A DNA stretch of 64,000 bases from Rhodoferax sp. GTDB taxonomy: Bacteria; Pseudomonadota; Gammaproteobacteria; Burkholderiales; Burkholderiaceae_C. A program made the translations under genes and the position numbers. The stretch lies in NCBI GenBank assembly GCA_024236015.1, contig JACKLK010000007.1, positions 1 to 64,000 of the forward strand, given 5' to 3'. How positions within the stretch are numbered: position 1 is the stretch's first letter; the number at the start of each line of letters is the position of its first letter. Below, piece after piece: positions 37,018 to 45,851 of the stretch. The notes below the pieces were generated by a model, which was not told the origin of the DNA, did no database searches, and saw only the letters and a program-made list of their open reading frames with translations.

Positions 37018-38022
37018 ATGCATCCCACACACCCCCTCGCCGCCGCGCGCCGTCGCACGGTATTGATCGCCTCGGCCGCCGTGCTGGCGCTCACCGGCCT
37101 GGCCGGGCAGGCGCAGGCGCAGGCCTGGCCCAGCAAGCCGATCAAGCTCGTCGTCGGTTTCCCGCCCGGCGGCGGCATCGACGCGGTGGCGCGCAACCTG
37201 CAGCCCGGCCTGCAGGAGGCGCTGGGGCAGCAGGTCATCGTCGAATACAAGCCCGGTGCCGGCGGCGTGCTGGCGGCCGGCGAGCTGACCCGCACGCCCG
37301 CCGACGGCTACACCATCCTGGTCGCCAACATCGGCCCCTTCGTGCTGGTGCCCAACATGGTGTCGAAGAAGCCGTACGATCCGCAGAAGGATTTCACCTA
37401 CATCCACCAGACCTCGGGTTCGGGTTTCATCGCCGCCGTGCCGGCGAACCACCCGGCCAACACGCTGGCCGAATTCGTCGCCTGGGCCAAGGCGAATCCG
37501 GCCAAGGCCAATTTCGCCTCCGGCGGCGCCGGCTCCATCACCCATCTCAACGGCGAGATGCTCAACCAGATCGCCGGCACCAAGCTGGTCCATGTACCGT
37601 ACAAAGGCTCGTCGCCGGCGGTGCAGGACCTGATCGGCGGCCAGACCAACCTGCTGGTCGACGTCTCCACGGTGTTGCTGCAGCACATCCAGAGCGGCCG
37701 GCTCAAGGCGCTGTACGTGACCGATGCCCAGCGCATCGCCAGCCTGCCCAATGTGCCGACCGCCAAGGAAGCCGGGTATCCCGGCCTGGAAACCTCGGGC
37801 TGGCAAGGCATCGTCGGCCCGGCCGGCATGCCCAAGGACGTGGTCGCGCGCATCTCGAAGGCGATCAGCGAGACACTGGCCAAGCCGGACGTGCGCCAGA
37901 AGTTCGCCGCCAACGGCAGCGCCATCATGGAAAAAGGCCCGGAGGAGTTCACCGCCTTCCACACCGCCGAAATCAACCGCTGGGTGCCGGTGATCAAGGC
38001 CTCCGGCGCGACGCTGGACTGA
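37018..38022 (+). CDS. Bug/TctC family periplasmic solute receptor (orphan)
   Basis: 334 residues with signal peptide (RTVLIASAAVLALTGLAGQAQAQ-AWP). Bug marks are IKLVVGFPPGGGIDAVARNL, the EYKPGAGGVLAAGEL loop and WQGIVGPAGMPKDVVARIS. AAAGGAAG lies just upstream of the ATG. No membrane components are adjacent; it presumably feeds a transporter elsewhere or serves in sensing. A strong terminator follows. Confidence 0.93.
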   Translation: MHPTHPLAAARRRTVLIASAAVLALTGLAGQAQAQAWPSKPIKLVVGFPPGGGIDAVARNLQPGLQEALGQQVIVEYKPGAGGVLAAGELTRTPADGYTILVANIGPFVLVPNMVSKKPYDPQKDFTYIHQTSGSGFIAAVPANHPANTLAEFVAWAKANPAKANFASGGAGSITHLNGEMLNQIAGTKLVHVPYKGSSPAVQDLIGGQTNLLVDVSTVLLQHIQSGRLKALYVTDAQRIASLPNVPTAKEAGYPGLETSGWQGIVGPAGMPKDVVARISKAISETLAKPDVRQKFAANGSAIMEKGPEEFTAFHTAEINRWVPVIKASGATLD

Positions 38023-38044
38023 ACCCGGCCCCAGGCCATCGATT

Positions 38045-38078
38045 CGCCCGCCCGCAGGCTTGTCCGGGCGGGCGTTTT
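38045..38078 (+). terminator. Rho-independent terminator after the Bug receptor
   Basis: CGCCCGCCCG (38045-38054) pairs perfectly with CGGGCGGGCG (38065-38074); the loop is 10 bases and TTTT follows. It divides the sugar-acid cluster, so the last two genes are reached by read-through or a separate promoter. Confidence 0.82.
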
Positions 38079-38124
38079 CGCGTCAGTGCAACGACAATAC
38101 CTCCCTACCTACAGGATCCCCGTC

Positions 38125-39240
38125 ATGGCGCAAGCAATCCGTTACGGCATCATCGGCTGCGGCAGCATGGGCCGCGAACACATCGAGAACATCAAGATGA
38201 TCGACGGCTGCTCGGTCACCGCGATCGCCGATGACCACGCGGCCAGCCGCGAGGCCGGCCAGGCGCTGCTGCCCGCGCCGGCGCAGCTGTTCGACAACCA
38301 CCAGGACCTGATCGCCGCCAATATCTGCGATGCGCTGGTGATCGCCACGCCCAACCACACCCACCGCGCGGTGCTGATGGACGCGCTGGCGGCCGACGCC
38401 CACATCCTGGTCGAGAAGCCGCTGTGCACCACCATCGACGACTGCCTGCAGCTGGTGGAGGCGGCCAGGGGCCGCGCGAAGATGGTCTGGGTCGCGCATG
38501 AATACCGCTACATGCCGCCGGTCACCGAGATGATCCGCATGACCCACGCCGGAGCCGTCGGCACCGTGCACCAGGTCGCGATCCGCGAGCACCGCGAGCC
38601 GTTTTATCCCAAGGTCGGCGACTGGAACCGGTTCAACGCGAACACCGGCGGCACGCTGGTCGAGAAGACCTGCCACTACTTCAACCTGATGGACCTGATC
38701 CTGCGGGAACAACCCGTTGCGGTGTTCGCATCGGGCGCGCAACGGGTCAACCACCTGGACGAGTCCTATGGCGGGCGCACGCCCGACATCCTCGACAGCG
38801 CCTACGTGATCGTCGAATACCCCAGCGGCGCGCGCGCCATGCTGGACCTGTGCATGTTCGCCGAGAATTCGGTCGACAACGAACACATCACCGTGGTCGG
38901 CGACGAAGGCAAGCTCGAGTCGCTGCTGCCCTCGATGACGCTGCGTTACGGCCGCCGCGACGACTGGGGCAAGCGCGAAGTCTGGGGCCAGACCGCCAGC
39001 AGCGGCAAGGGCGTATCGGTGCGCCGCGTCTGGGATACCGGCATCAAGTACATGGGCAACCATTTCGGCGCCTCGTATGTCGAACACGTGAAGTTCGCCG
39101 ATGCCGTGCGCCAGGGCCGACAACCCGACATCCCGCTCGCCGAGGGCCTGCGCGCCGTGGCCACCGGCATCGCCGCGCACCGCAGCATCGACGAACGGCG
39201 CATCGTGGCCATGTCCGACGTATTGCCGAAAGGCTGGTGA
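38125..39240 (+). CDS. Gfo/Idh/MocA family oxidoreductase
   Basis: 371 residues. The N-terminal NAD(P)-binding fold is YGIIGCGSMGREHIENI, followed by the EKP motif in HILVEKPLCTT and a catalytic-domain segment with GTLVEKTCHYFNLMDL (H in the expected active-site position). ATG 38125 has AGGAT 8-12 bases upstream. Likely a sugar or inositol-type dehydrogenase, for example the first oxidation step before the dehydratase. Confidence 0.9.
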   Translation: MAQAIRYGIIGCGSMGREHIENIKMIDGCSVTAIADDHAASREAGQALLPAPAQLFDNHQDLIAANICDALVIATPNHTHRAVLMDALAADAHILVEKPLCTTIDDCLQLVEAARGRAKMVWVAHEYRYMPPVTEMIRMTHAGAVGTVHQVAIREHREPFYPKVGDWNRFNANTGGTLVEKTCHYFNLMDLILREQPVAVFASGAQRVNHLDESYGGRTPDILDSAYVIVEYPSGARAMLDLCMFAENSVDNEHITVVGDEGKLESLLPSMTLRYGRRDDWGKREVWGQTASSGKGVSVRRVWDTGIKYMGNHFGASYVEHVKFADAVRQGRQPDIPLAEGLRAVATGIAAHRSIDERRIVAMSDVLPKGW

Positions 39241-39244
39241 CACC

Positions 39245-40054
39245 ATGGAAACACCTTCCTCCACTTCCAGCAGCTACACGCGTTATCCGTCGTTGCACGG
39301 ACGCACGGTCTTCGTCTCCGGCGGCTCGTCGGGCATCGGCGCGGAACTGGTGCGGGCCTTCGCCGCCCAGGGCAGCCGCGTCGCATTCTGCGGCACCCGG
39401 CCCGAGGGCGGCGACGCGCTGATGGCCGAACTGCGCGACACCGGCGCCGACGCGCTGCTGTACGAAGCCTGCGACGTGCGCGACATCGCCGCGCTGCAGG
39501 CCCTGCTCGATCGGGTGGCCCGGCAGTGGGGGCCGATACAGGTGCTGATCAACAACGCCGGCCGCGACGACCGCCACGCGCTCGACGAACTCACCCCCGA
39601 ATACTGGGACAACTGCCTGGCCATCAACCTGCGCCACCAGGTGTTCGCGACCCAATCCGTGGCCCGGCAATTGCGCGCGGCGCGACTGCCCGGCAGCATC
39701 GTCAACATGGGATCGATCAGCTGGATGCGCGGGCGGCCCAACCTGATCGGCTACACCGCGTCCAAGGCCGCCATCTCCGGCATGACCCGCACGCTGGCGC
39801 GCGAACTCGGCGGCGACCGCATCCGGGTCAACGCCCTGGTGCCCGGCGCCATCGTCACCGAACGCCAGACCCAGCTCTGGCGCAACGCCGACGAAGACCG
39901 CAAGTTCATCGACCTGCAGTGCCTGAAGTTCCGGCTCGACACCAGCCACGTGGCGCGTTCGACCCTGTTCCTGGCCAGCGACGACAGCGACGGCATCACG
40001 GGCCAGAACCTGATCGTCGACGCCGGACTGGCGCAGGTGTCGGTGGCCGGCTGA
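39245..40054 (+). CDS. Short-chain dehydrogenase/reductase (SDR)
   Basis: 269-residue classical SDR. The cofactor loop is SGGSSGIG (25-32), NNAG is 103-106, the catalytic serine lies in MGSIS (155-159), and Y170-x3-K174. It starts 4 bases after the Gfo/Idh stop. In sugar-acid clusters such enzymes oxidise the sugar at C1 or a 2-keto-3-deoxy acid. The 3' end faces the ALDH gene across 130 bases. Confidence 0.92.
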   Translation: METPSSTSSSYTRYPSLHGRTVFVSGGSSGIGAELVRAFAAQGSRVAFCGTRPEGGDALMAELRDTGADALLYEACDVRDIAALQALLDRVARQWGPIQVLINNAGRDDRHALDELTPEYWDNCLAINLRHQVFATQSVARQLRAARLPGSIVNMGSISWMRGRPNLIGYTASKAAISGMTRTLARELGGDRIRVNALVPGAIVTERQTQLWRNADEDRKFIDLQCLKFRLDTSHVARSTLFLASDDSDGITGQNLIVDAGLAQVSVAG

Positions 40055-40184
40055 ACGGTTCGGCGGGTCCACCGCCGCGCCGACTCGGTACCGCCATGAT
40101 GTTCCGGTCTGGGCGCATGCCCGCCGGCAGGCGGCATCGGCCTTGGGCACCCATGGACACACGGCGCCCGCGGCGCCATGTTCC

Positions 40185-41732
40185 TCAGTGGGCTTGCACG
40201 TCGAATCGAACGCCTTGTGCCAGCGGCATGCTGCGTCCGTAGTTCACGGCGCTGGTCATGCGCCGCATGTAGGACTTCCAGGCATCGGAGCCACTTTCGC
40301 GGCCGCCACCGGTTTCCTTCTCGCCCCCGAACGCACCGCCGATCTCGGCGCCCGATGGGCCCATGTTGACGTTGGCAATACCGCAATCCGAGCCGGTGGC
40401 CGACAAGAATCGCTCCGATTCGCGCAGGTCCGTCGTGAATATCGACGACGAAAGACCTTGCGGCACCTCGTTGTGCAGCCTCACGGCCTCATCCAGCGTG
40501 TCGTAACGCATGACGTACAGAATGGGTGCGAAGGTTTCGCTGTGCATCGCCTCTGTCTGACGAGGCATTTCGACCAGTGCGGGGCGCACGTAGAAGCCGT
40601 CGGCCAGCGCCGGGTCGACCATTCGTTCGCCACCCACGACCTGACCACCATCCGCCCGCGCCTGCTCGAGTGCGCGCTGCATCTGGTCGAACGCCGCACC
40701 ATCGATCAGGGGGCCAACCAGCACGTCCGCTTGCAACGGATTCCCGACCTTCACCGACCGATAGACCGATCGCAGCCGCGGCAACAAGCGGTCGTACACA
40801 TCGGCATGTACGAAGAGCCGGCGCAACGTGGTGCAACGTTGACCCGCCGTGCCGATCGCGCCGAAGGCGACCGCCTGCAAGGCCATGTCGAGATCGGCGC
40901 TGGCGCAAACAATGGTCGCGTTGTTGCCTCCCAGTTCCAGGATGGCGCGGCCAAACCGGGCCGCCACCGTCTGGGCCACGGCTCGGCCCATGGCGGTCGA
41001 GCCGGTGGCCGAAACCACCGGAACCAGCGGATGTGCGGCCAGCAGTTCGCCGGTCGACCGGTCACCGATGATCAGCCGTACCAGGCCGTCGGGCGCACCA
41101 TCGAACCTGCGGATCACCCGATGGATGAGGCCGGTCACCGCCAGCGCCGTCAGCGGGGTCTTCTCGGAGGGCTTCCAGACCACGGCATTGCCGCACACCA
41201 GGGCCAGTGCCGCATTCCAGCTCCAGACCGCGACAGGAAAATTGAACGCCGAGATGACACCGACGACACCGGCAGGATGCCATTGCTCCATCAGCCGGTG
41301 ATCAGGGCGCTCGCTGCCCATCGTCAGGCCATAAAGCTGGCGCGACAGACCGACCGCAAAGTCGCATATGTCGATCATTTCCTGGACCTCGCCCAGTCCT
41401 TCGGAGAGGATCTTCCCGGCCTCGATCGAGACCAGGCGGCCAAGATCCTCCTTGGCCACGCGCAGCTCGTCGCTCAACAAGCGGACCAACTCGCCGCGGC
41501 GCGGCGCCGGAACCTCGCGCCAGGCGAGAAAGGCCGCATGGGCCTGCGCGATGGCAGCCTGCGCCTGTTCCGGTGTCGCATCGGATACGCGTGCGATCGT
41601 CTGCCCCAGAATGGGCGAGCGCACCGTGCGCGCGCCCGTGGTGTAGTGTGCGGGGTCGACCGAACATGCCTGCAGGATGCGGGCGACGTCGTCCGCCAGG
41701 TTGGAAGTCGGGGTGAGTGATGGTTCCGTCAT
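40185..41732 (-). CDS. Aldehyde dehydrogenase, ALDH7 type (aminoadipate-semialdehyde dehydrogenase-like)
   Basis: 515 residues. Catalytic C300 (GTAGQRCTTLRR) and E266 (ILELGGNN) are present. The ALDH7 marks FNFPVAVWSWNAALALVCGN and FGGEKETGGGRESGSDAWKS distinguish it from generic ALDHs. ALDH7 enzymes oxidise alpha-aminoadipate semialdehyde (piperideine-6-carboxylate) and related aldehydes with NAD+. It is last in the direction of the ThDP/ABC cluster, 76 bases after the transporter ATPase, so it may act on an aldehyde produced by that ThDP enzyme (inference). Confidence 0.88.
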   Translation of the reverse strand: MTEPSLTPTSNLADDVARILQACSVDPAHYTTGARTVRSPILGQTIARVSDATPEQAQAAIAQAHAAFLAWREVPAPRRGELVRLLSDELRVAKEDLGRLVSIEAGKILSEGLGEVQEMIDICDFAVGLSRQLYGLTMGSERPDHRLMEQWHPAGVVGVISAFNFPVAVWSWNAALALVCGNAVVWKPSEKTPLTALAVTGLIHRVIRRFDGAPDGLVRLIIGDRSTGELLAAHPLVPVVSATGSTAMGRAVAQTVAARFGRAILELGGNNATIVCASADLDMALQAVAFGAIGTAGQRCTTLRRLFVHADVYDRLLPRLRSVYRSVKVGNPLQADVLVGPLIDGAAFDQMQRALEQARADGGQVVGGERMVDPALADGFYVRPALVEMPRQTEAMHSETFAPILYVMRYDTLDEAVRLHNEVPQGLSSSIFTTDLRESERFLSATGSDCGIANVNMGPSGAEIGGAFGGEKETGGGRESGSDAWKSYMRRMTSAVNYGRSMPLAQGVRFDVQAH

Positions 41733-41808
41733 GGCTTGGTGGATGTCTGTGATTGCCGACAGGTGCGAGCCGGGCCGGTTCGACCGATGCTCCGCCGCTG
41801 CCCGGCGG

Positions 41809-42555
41809 TCAATCGTTCTTGATGGCCAGCACGAAGCGCCGTGCGCGCTCGGACTGCGGGTTGTCGAAAAATTGCTTGGCCGGGGCCTGCTCGACGATCT
41901 GGCCGGCCTCCATCAGGATCGCCTGGCTGGCGACCGACTTGGCGAATCCGATCTCGTGGGTCACGACAATCATTGTCATGTTCCGTTCAGCGTGCACGCC
42001 GCGAATGACACTGAGCACTTCCTCGCGCATCTCCGGATCCAGTGCCGAGGTCGGTTCGTCGAACAGCATCACGCTGGGCTTCATCGCCAGCGCGCGGGCA
42101 ATCGCGACACGCTGACGCTGGCCCCCCGACAGCTGGTACGGAAACACCGACGCCTTCTCCGACATGCCGACGCTGGCCAACAGCGCCTGCGCCTCCTGGC
42201 GCGCAAGCTGCGGCGCAACCCCCATGACCTTGACCGGAGCAATCGCGATGTTCTCGAGCACCGACATGTGCGGGAACAGGTTGAAGTTCTGGAACACCAT
42301 GCCGGCCATCTGGCGCACCCGCTTGAGCGCGTCCGGATTGCCGTGGTCCACCGTCACGCCATCGACCGAGATGCTGCCGCCCTGGATCGTCTCCAGACCG
42401 TTGATGCAACGCAGCAGCGTGCTCTTGCCGCAGCCGCTGGGGCCGCAGATGACCAGTACCTCGCCGGCAGCGACGTCGATCGACACGCCGGCCAGTACCT
42501 CGTTCTGCCCGTACGACTTGCGCACATCGCTGATGCGCACCGCGGCGCCCTTCAT
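41809..42555 (-). CDS. Polar amino-acid ABC transporter, ATPase
   Basis: 248-residue GlnQ/HisP-type ATPase. Walker A is GPSGCGKST, the Q-loop is VFQNFNLFPHMSV, the signature is LSGGQRQRVAIARAL and Walker B is VMLFDEPTSALDPE. The ATG at 42555 overlaps the permease stop as ATGA; an ATG four codons upstream (42567) is also possible. It energises uptake of the ligand bound by the upstream receptor. Confidence 0.93.
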   Translation of the reverse strand: MKGAAVRISDVRKSYGQNEVLAGVSIDVAAGEVLVICGPSGCGKSTLLRCINGLETIQGGSISVDGVTVDHGNPDALKRVRQMAGMVFQNFNLFPHMSVLENIAIAPVKVMGVAPQLARQEAQALLASVGMSEKASVFPYQLSGGQRQRVAIARALAMKPSVMLFDEPTSALDPEMREEVLSVIRGVHAERNMTMIVVTHEIGFAKSVASQAILMEAGQIVEQAPAKQFFDNPQSERARRFVLAIKND

Positions 42556-43220
42556 ATCGGTTGCCATTTCTGCAGTCGCTCCAGGCTGCGCATCAACATC
42601 GTGTATCCCCAGATCAACGCAACATACAGCAGTGCCGCGCCCGTATAGAGTTCCAGCGGGCGGAAGTACTGCACCGTCAGCTCCTGGGCCCGGAACATGA
42701 CCTCGGGCACCGAGATCAGCACCGTCACGGTGACGTTCTTGATCACCGTGATCTGCACGTTGGTCAGCGACGGCAAGGTGGCGAAGAAGGCCTGCGGCAG
42801 CGTCACGTAGCGCAGGATCTGCCAGCGCGAGAAGCCCAGCGACTGGGCCGCCTGCGTCTGCGTCAGCGGAATCGCCGACAGGCCGCCCCGATAGGCCTCG
42901 CACGCCAGTGCAGCGCCATTGAGCGAGAGCGCGACGATGGAACTGGTTGTCGCCGAGAAATTCAAGCCGGTCAGGATCGGCAGTACATAGTGGATCCAGA
43001 TCAGCAACACCACCACCGGCAGCGTGCGGAAGAAGTCCACGAAGATGACAGCGACGGTGCGCGCCGCCCGGAACCGCGACAGGCTCATCGCCGCGAGAAC
43101 CAGCCCCAGCAGCGTCGTCAGGACGATGCTGGGAAAGCTGACCCACCAGGCATGCCACAGGCCCCAGGCCAGGTAGGGGCCGTAGTCCCACAGGACCCCG
43201 AATTGAAATGTGTAGTTCAT
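42552..43220 (-). CDS. Polar amino-acid ABC transporter, permease
   Basis: 222-residue HisM/GlnP-type inner-membrane permease with about five helices. Marks are FFRTLPVVVLLIWIHYVLP, ACEAYRGGLSAIP (family signature) and the EAA loop QTQAAQSLGFSRWQILRYVTLPQA. Only one permease gene is present, so it probably works as a homodimer. It lies 14 bases after the receptor gene. Confidence 0.93.
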   Translation of the reverse strand: MNYTFQFGVLWDYGPYLAWGLWHAWWVSFPSIVLTTLLGLVLAAMSLSRFRAARTVAVIFVDFFRTLPVVVLLIWIHYVLPILTGLNFSATTSSIVALSLNGAALACEAYRGGLSAIPLTQTQAAQSLGFSRWQILRYVTLPQAFFATLPSLTNVQITVIKNVTVTVLISVPEVMFRAQELTVQYFRPLELYTGAALLYVALIWGYTMLMRSLERLQKWQPI

Positions 43221-43234
43221 TCAGCGCGCGTCGT

Positions 43235-44026
43235 TCACGGACCGGTTGCGAGTTCCGGCGGCAAGCCCCACTTTTCGGCAAGCTCCTCGTACCAGCCGCG
43301 CAGCTTCATGGTCCGGATATAGGTGTCGATGAACACCAGCAGATCGAGGTCGTCGTAACGCACGGCGTGGTTCAGGCTGTTCCACTCGGTCTTGGCCAGC
43401 ACGATGTTCTTGATCTCCTTCGGACGCTCCTTCGCACGCAACGCATTCGAGACGCTGTCACCCATGTAGGCAACGGCACGGCCCTGCATGACTTCCAGCA
43501 CCGCCGCCGTGGTGTCGCCGAAGGCAACCACCTTGGCCTGCTTGAAGGCTTTCTGGCTGTACTTCGCCGCAGACGTGCCGCCCACAGTGGAGATCACGTT
43601 GTTGGGCTTGTCCAGGTCGGCCATGGTCTTGGCCGCGTTGTCGGCACGCGTCATGGCCGTGATCGATATGTAGCCGTAGGGTTCGCTGAAGGCGACCGCC
43701 GTGGATCGCTCGGGCGTGGCGCCCAGGCCGGTCATGATGACATCCCATTTGCCGGCCTGCAGGCCGGCGATCAGTCCGCCCCAGGTCGTGTTGACGATCT
43801 CGACCTTGATGCCGGTCAGGGCCTCGAGGTTCAGGATGTCGTCGGCAATGTATCCCTCGTACTTGTTCGTCTGCGGGTTCATGGCGACGAATCGGTTCCA
43901 CGGCGCCACGCCAACGACCAGTTTCTTCTCTTTCAGCACGCGATCGAGTGTGGCACCCGCACTGGCAGAAAACGACGCGCACAGTGCCATGGCGGCAGCC
44001 AGCACAAAAACCAGAATCCGCTTCAT
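43235..44026 (-). CDS. Polar amino-acid ABC transporter, periplasmic receptor
   Basis: 263 residues, SBP family 3. The signal peptide is RILVFVLAAAMALCASFSASA. The fold is marked by LVVGVAPWNRFVAMNPQTNKYEGYIADI-type opening and VMTGLGATPERSTAVAFSEPY. It lies 37 bases after the ThDP-enzyme gene. The ligand is probably an amino acid or an amino-acid derivative. Confidence 0.92.
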   Translation of the reverse strand: MKRILVFVLAAAMALCASFSASAGATLDRVLKEKKLVVGVAPWNRFVAMNPQTNKYEGYIADDILNLEALTGIKVEIVNTTWGGLIAGLQAGKWDVIMTGLGATPERSTAVAFSEPYGYISITAMTRADNAAKTMADLDKPNNVISTVGGTSAAKYSQKAFKQAKVVAFGDTTAAVLEVMQGRAVAYMGDSVSNALRAKERPKEIKNIVLAKTEWNSLNHAVRYDDLDLLVFIDTYIRTMKLRGWYEELAEKWGLPPELATGP

Positions 44027-44063
44027 ATCAATTGCTCCTGTTGGTGGTGGGTTGAATCAAGGC

Positions 44064-45776
44064 TCAGTGGTAGGCACCTTCGGCGATCGGCTTGTCGAAT
44101 CCGACAATCGGTGCCGCCGCTTCCGGATCGATGATGGCGTCGATGACGTACGGGCCCGGGAAGGTCTTCCCGCGTGCGATCGCGGCTGCGAGCTGGCTCG
44201 GGTCGGCGACGCGCTCGCCACCGCCTTTCAGTGCGCGCGAGACCTCGGAGTAGTCGACATCCAGGAAGTCGCAGTCCATCGCGCGCCCGATCGCCTTCTC
44301 TTCCCAGTGACGCTGGAAGCCCAGCGTGCCGTTGTTGAACACGACGACCAGCAGGTTGACCCTGTATCGCGCCGCGGTTTCGAGTTCATTGATCACGTAT
44401 CCGAACCCGCCGTCGCCGGTGACGCAGATGACGTCGCGCGCCGGGTCGGCGAGTTTGGCGCCGATGGCTGCGGCCAGACCCCAGCCGATGCTGGCGGTGC
44501 CGCGCGGTGACAACATGAAGCGGCCTGCCACCGGCGCCTCCATCTGGCTCATGGCCCAGCCGGTGGAATAGCTCGCATCGGTGACGATGAGCGTCTGTGC
44601 GTCGACGAAGTGGTTGAGTTCGGCCACGACGCGTTCGGGACGCATCGGACGGGCATCGGTTCCGGCCACGGGCGCCAGTTCCGCCAACCACGCGTCTTTC
44701 TGGCGCGCCAGTTGCGCGGCACGCGTCGATTCGCTCTGCGCGATTCCGGCACTGTCGCAATAGGACAGCAGGTCGCGCAAGGTGTCGCGCACGTCCCCCT
44801 GCAACGGCACGGTCACGGCAAAATTGCGGTCGATCTCCTGGGGATCGATGTCCAGATGGATCACCGATGCCGCGCTGCCGGGCGTGGTCCAGTTGTTGTA
44901 GCAGATCTGGCCGGTGCGCGAGCCCAGGATACACACGACGTCGGCCTCGGCCAGCAGCGTGTTCGAGATCTTGCCGCGACCGTACAAGCCCCCGGTCGAG
45001 GTGCCCAATACGCCAGCGGCCAGCGGATGATGTTCAGCGATCGCGCCCTTGCCCGTCATCGTGGTGGCCACCGGCGCATCGAAACGCTCGGCCAAGGCAC
45101 GCACTTCGGCGAAGGCGCCAGAGATCACGCTGCCGCCGCCTGCCACGATCAGCGGTCGCCGGGCGGCGGCAAGCAGTTCGGCGGCCCGAATGATGTCGGC
45201 GGTCGCGGGTCGCCCGCGGTGGGAGGGCACATGCATGTAACGCTCGACGCCATACGGATCGCCGTCCCCCTCGAGCGACATGACGTCGGTCGGGCACAAC
45301 AGCGCCACCGGCCCGGGACGTCCGCTGGTGGCGATGCGGAAGGCGCGGCGCACCAGGTCCGGCCCCTGGTCAGGGGTGTCGATGCGAAGCACCGCCTTGA
45401 CGTAGGGGGTCAAGGCCACGACATGGTCGAGTTCGCTGCTGGCATTTCGACCTTTGACCGACAAGGGGTGGTCTTGTACCAGGGCGATCACGGGCACCGA
45501 CGAGCGCAGCGCCTCGAGCAGACCCGTCACGAGGTTCGTGGCGCCCGGACCGAAGGTCGATGTGCAGATGCCGGGCCGGCCGGTGACCTGCGCATAGGCA
45601 TGCGCCATGATGGCGGCATGTTTTTCATCGTGCACCGTCACGCTACGGGTCACAGACCGATCCAGAGCATGAAACACTTCGATCGGATCTTCCATACCGA
45701 AGATCCAGGACACACCATTGGCCTGCAACGTTTCGGCCACCAGGCAACCACCTTTAGCGCGCATTTTTGATTCCAT
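44064..45776 (-). CDS. Thiamine diphosphate-dependent enzyme, acetolactate synthase / 2-oxoacid decarboxylase fold
   Basis: 570 residues with all three ThDP-fold domains: Pyr (about 5-170), central (about 195-330) and PP (about 380-550). The cofactor-activating glutamate is E51 (HDEKHA). The Mg-ThDP motif is GDG (454-456) with NN at 481-482. It is not classical IlvB, being encoded with an amino-acid importer and an aldehyde dehydrogenase. A 2-oxoacid decarboxylase or carboligase role is likely, with AruI (2-ketoarginine decarboxylase) a relevant analogue. Starts at 45776 or 45764 are both possible. Confidence 0.85.
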   Translation of the reverse strand: MESKMRAKGGCLVAETLQANGVSWIFGMEDPIEVFHALDRSVTRSVTVHDEKHAAIMAHAYAQVTGRPGICTSTFGPGATNLVTGLLEALRSSVPVIALVQDHPLSVKGRNASSELDHVVALTPYVKAVLRIDTPDQGPDLVRRAFRIATSGRPGPVALLCPTDVMSLEGDGDPYGVERYMHVPSHRGRPATADIIRAAELLAAARRPLIVAGGGSVISGAFAEVRALAERFDAPVATTMTGKGAIAEHHPLAAGVLGTSTGGLYGRGKISNTLLAEADVVCILGSRTGQICYNNWTTPGSAASVIHLDIDPQEIDRNFAVTVPLQGDVRDTLRDLLSYCDSAGIAQSESTRAAQLARQKDAWLAELAPVAGTDARPMRPERVVAELNHFVDAQTLIVTDASYSTGWAMSQMEAPVAGRFMLSPRGTASIGWGLAAAIGAKLADPARDVICVTGDGGFGYVINELETAARYRVNLLVVVFNNGTLGFQRHWEEKAIGRAMDCDFLDVDYSEVSRALKGGGERVADPSQLAAAIARGKTFPGPYVIDAIIDPEAAAPIVGFDKPIAEGAYH

Positions 45777-45799
45777 TCACATTGTCGTTATCATTGCCT

Positions 45800-45834
45800 A
45801 TACAGCAATATGTTGCGTATTATGCATTGGTCAA
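45800..45834. promoter_or_regulatory. Candidate promoter and imperfect operator between ThDP-enzyme and IclR genes
   Basis: On the minus strand TTGACC (45834-45829), 16-base spacer and CATATT (45812-45807) form a weak promoter for the ThDP-enzyme operon. Overlapping it, ATACAGCAA (45800-45808) and TTGCGTAT (45813-45820) form an imperfect inverted repeat (one unmatched base) that could bind the divergent IclR regulator. Confidence 0.4.
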
Positions 45835-45851
45835 CCTGAAAGTCAACAACG

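Noticed and set aside
40055..40184. Bidirectional terminator between the SDR and ALDH genes
   Set aside because: GC-rich inverted repeats are present, but they contain bulges or tiny loops and no T-run follows on either strand.
42555..43281. ABC ATPase extended to 490 residues by an upstream open frame
   Set aside because: The extension is antisense/out-of-frame over the permease gene; the ATPase domain begins at residue 1 of the short form.
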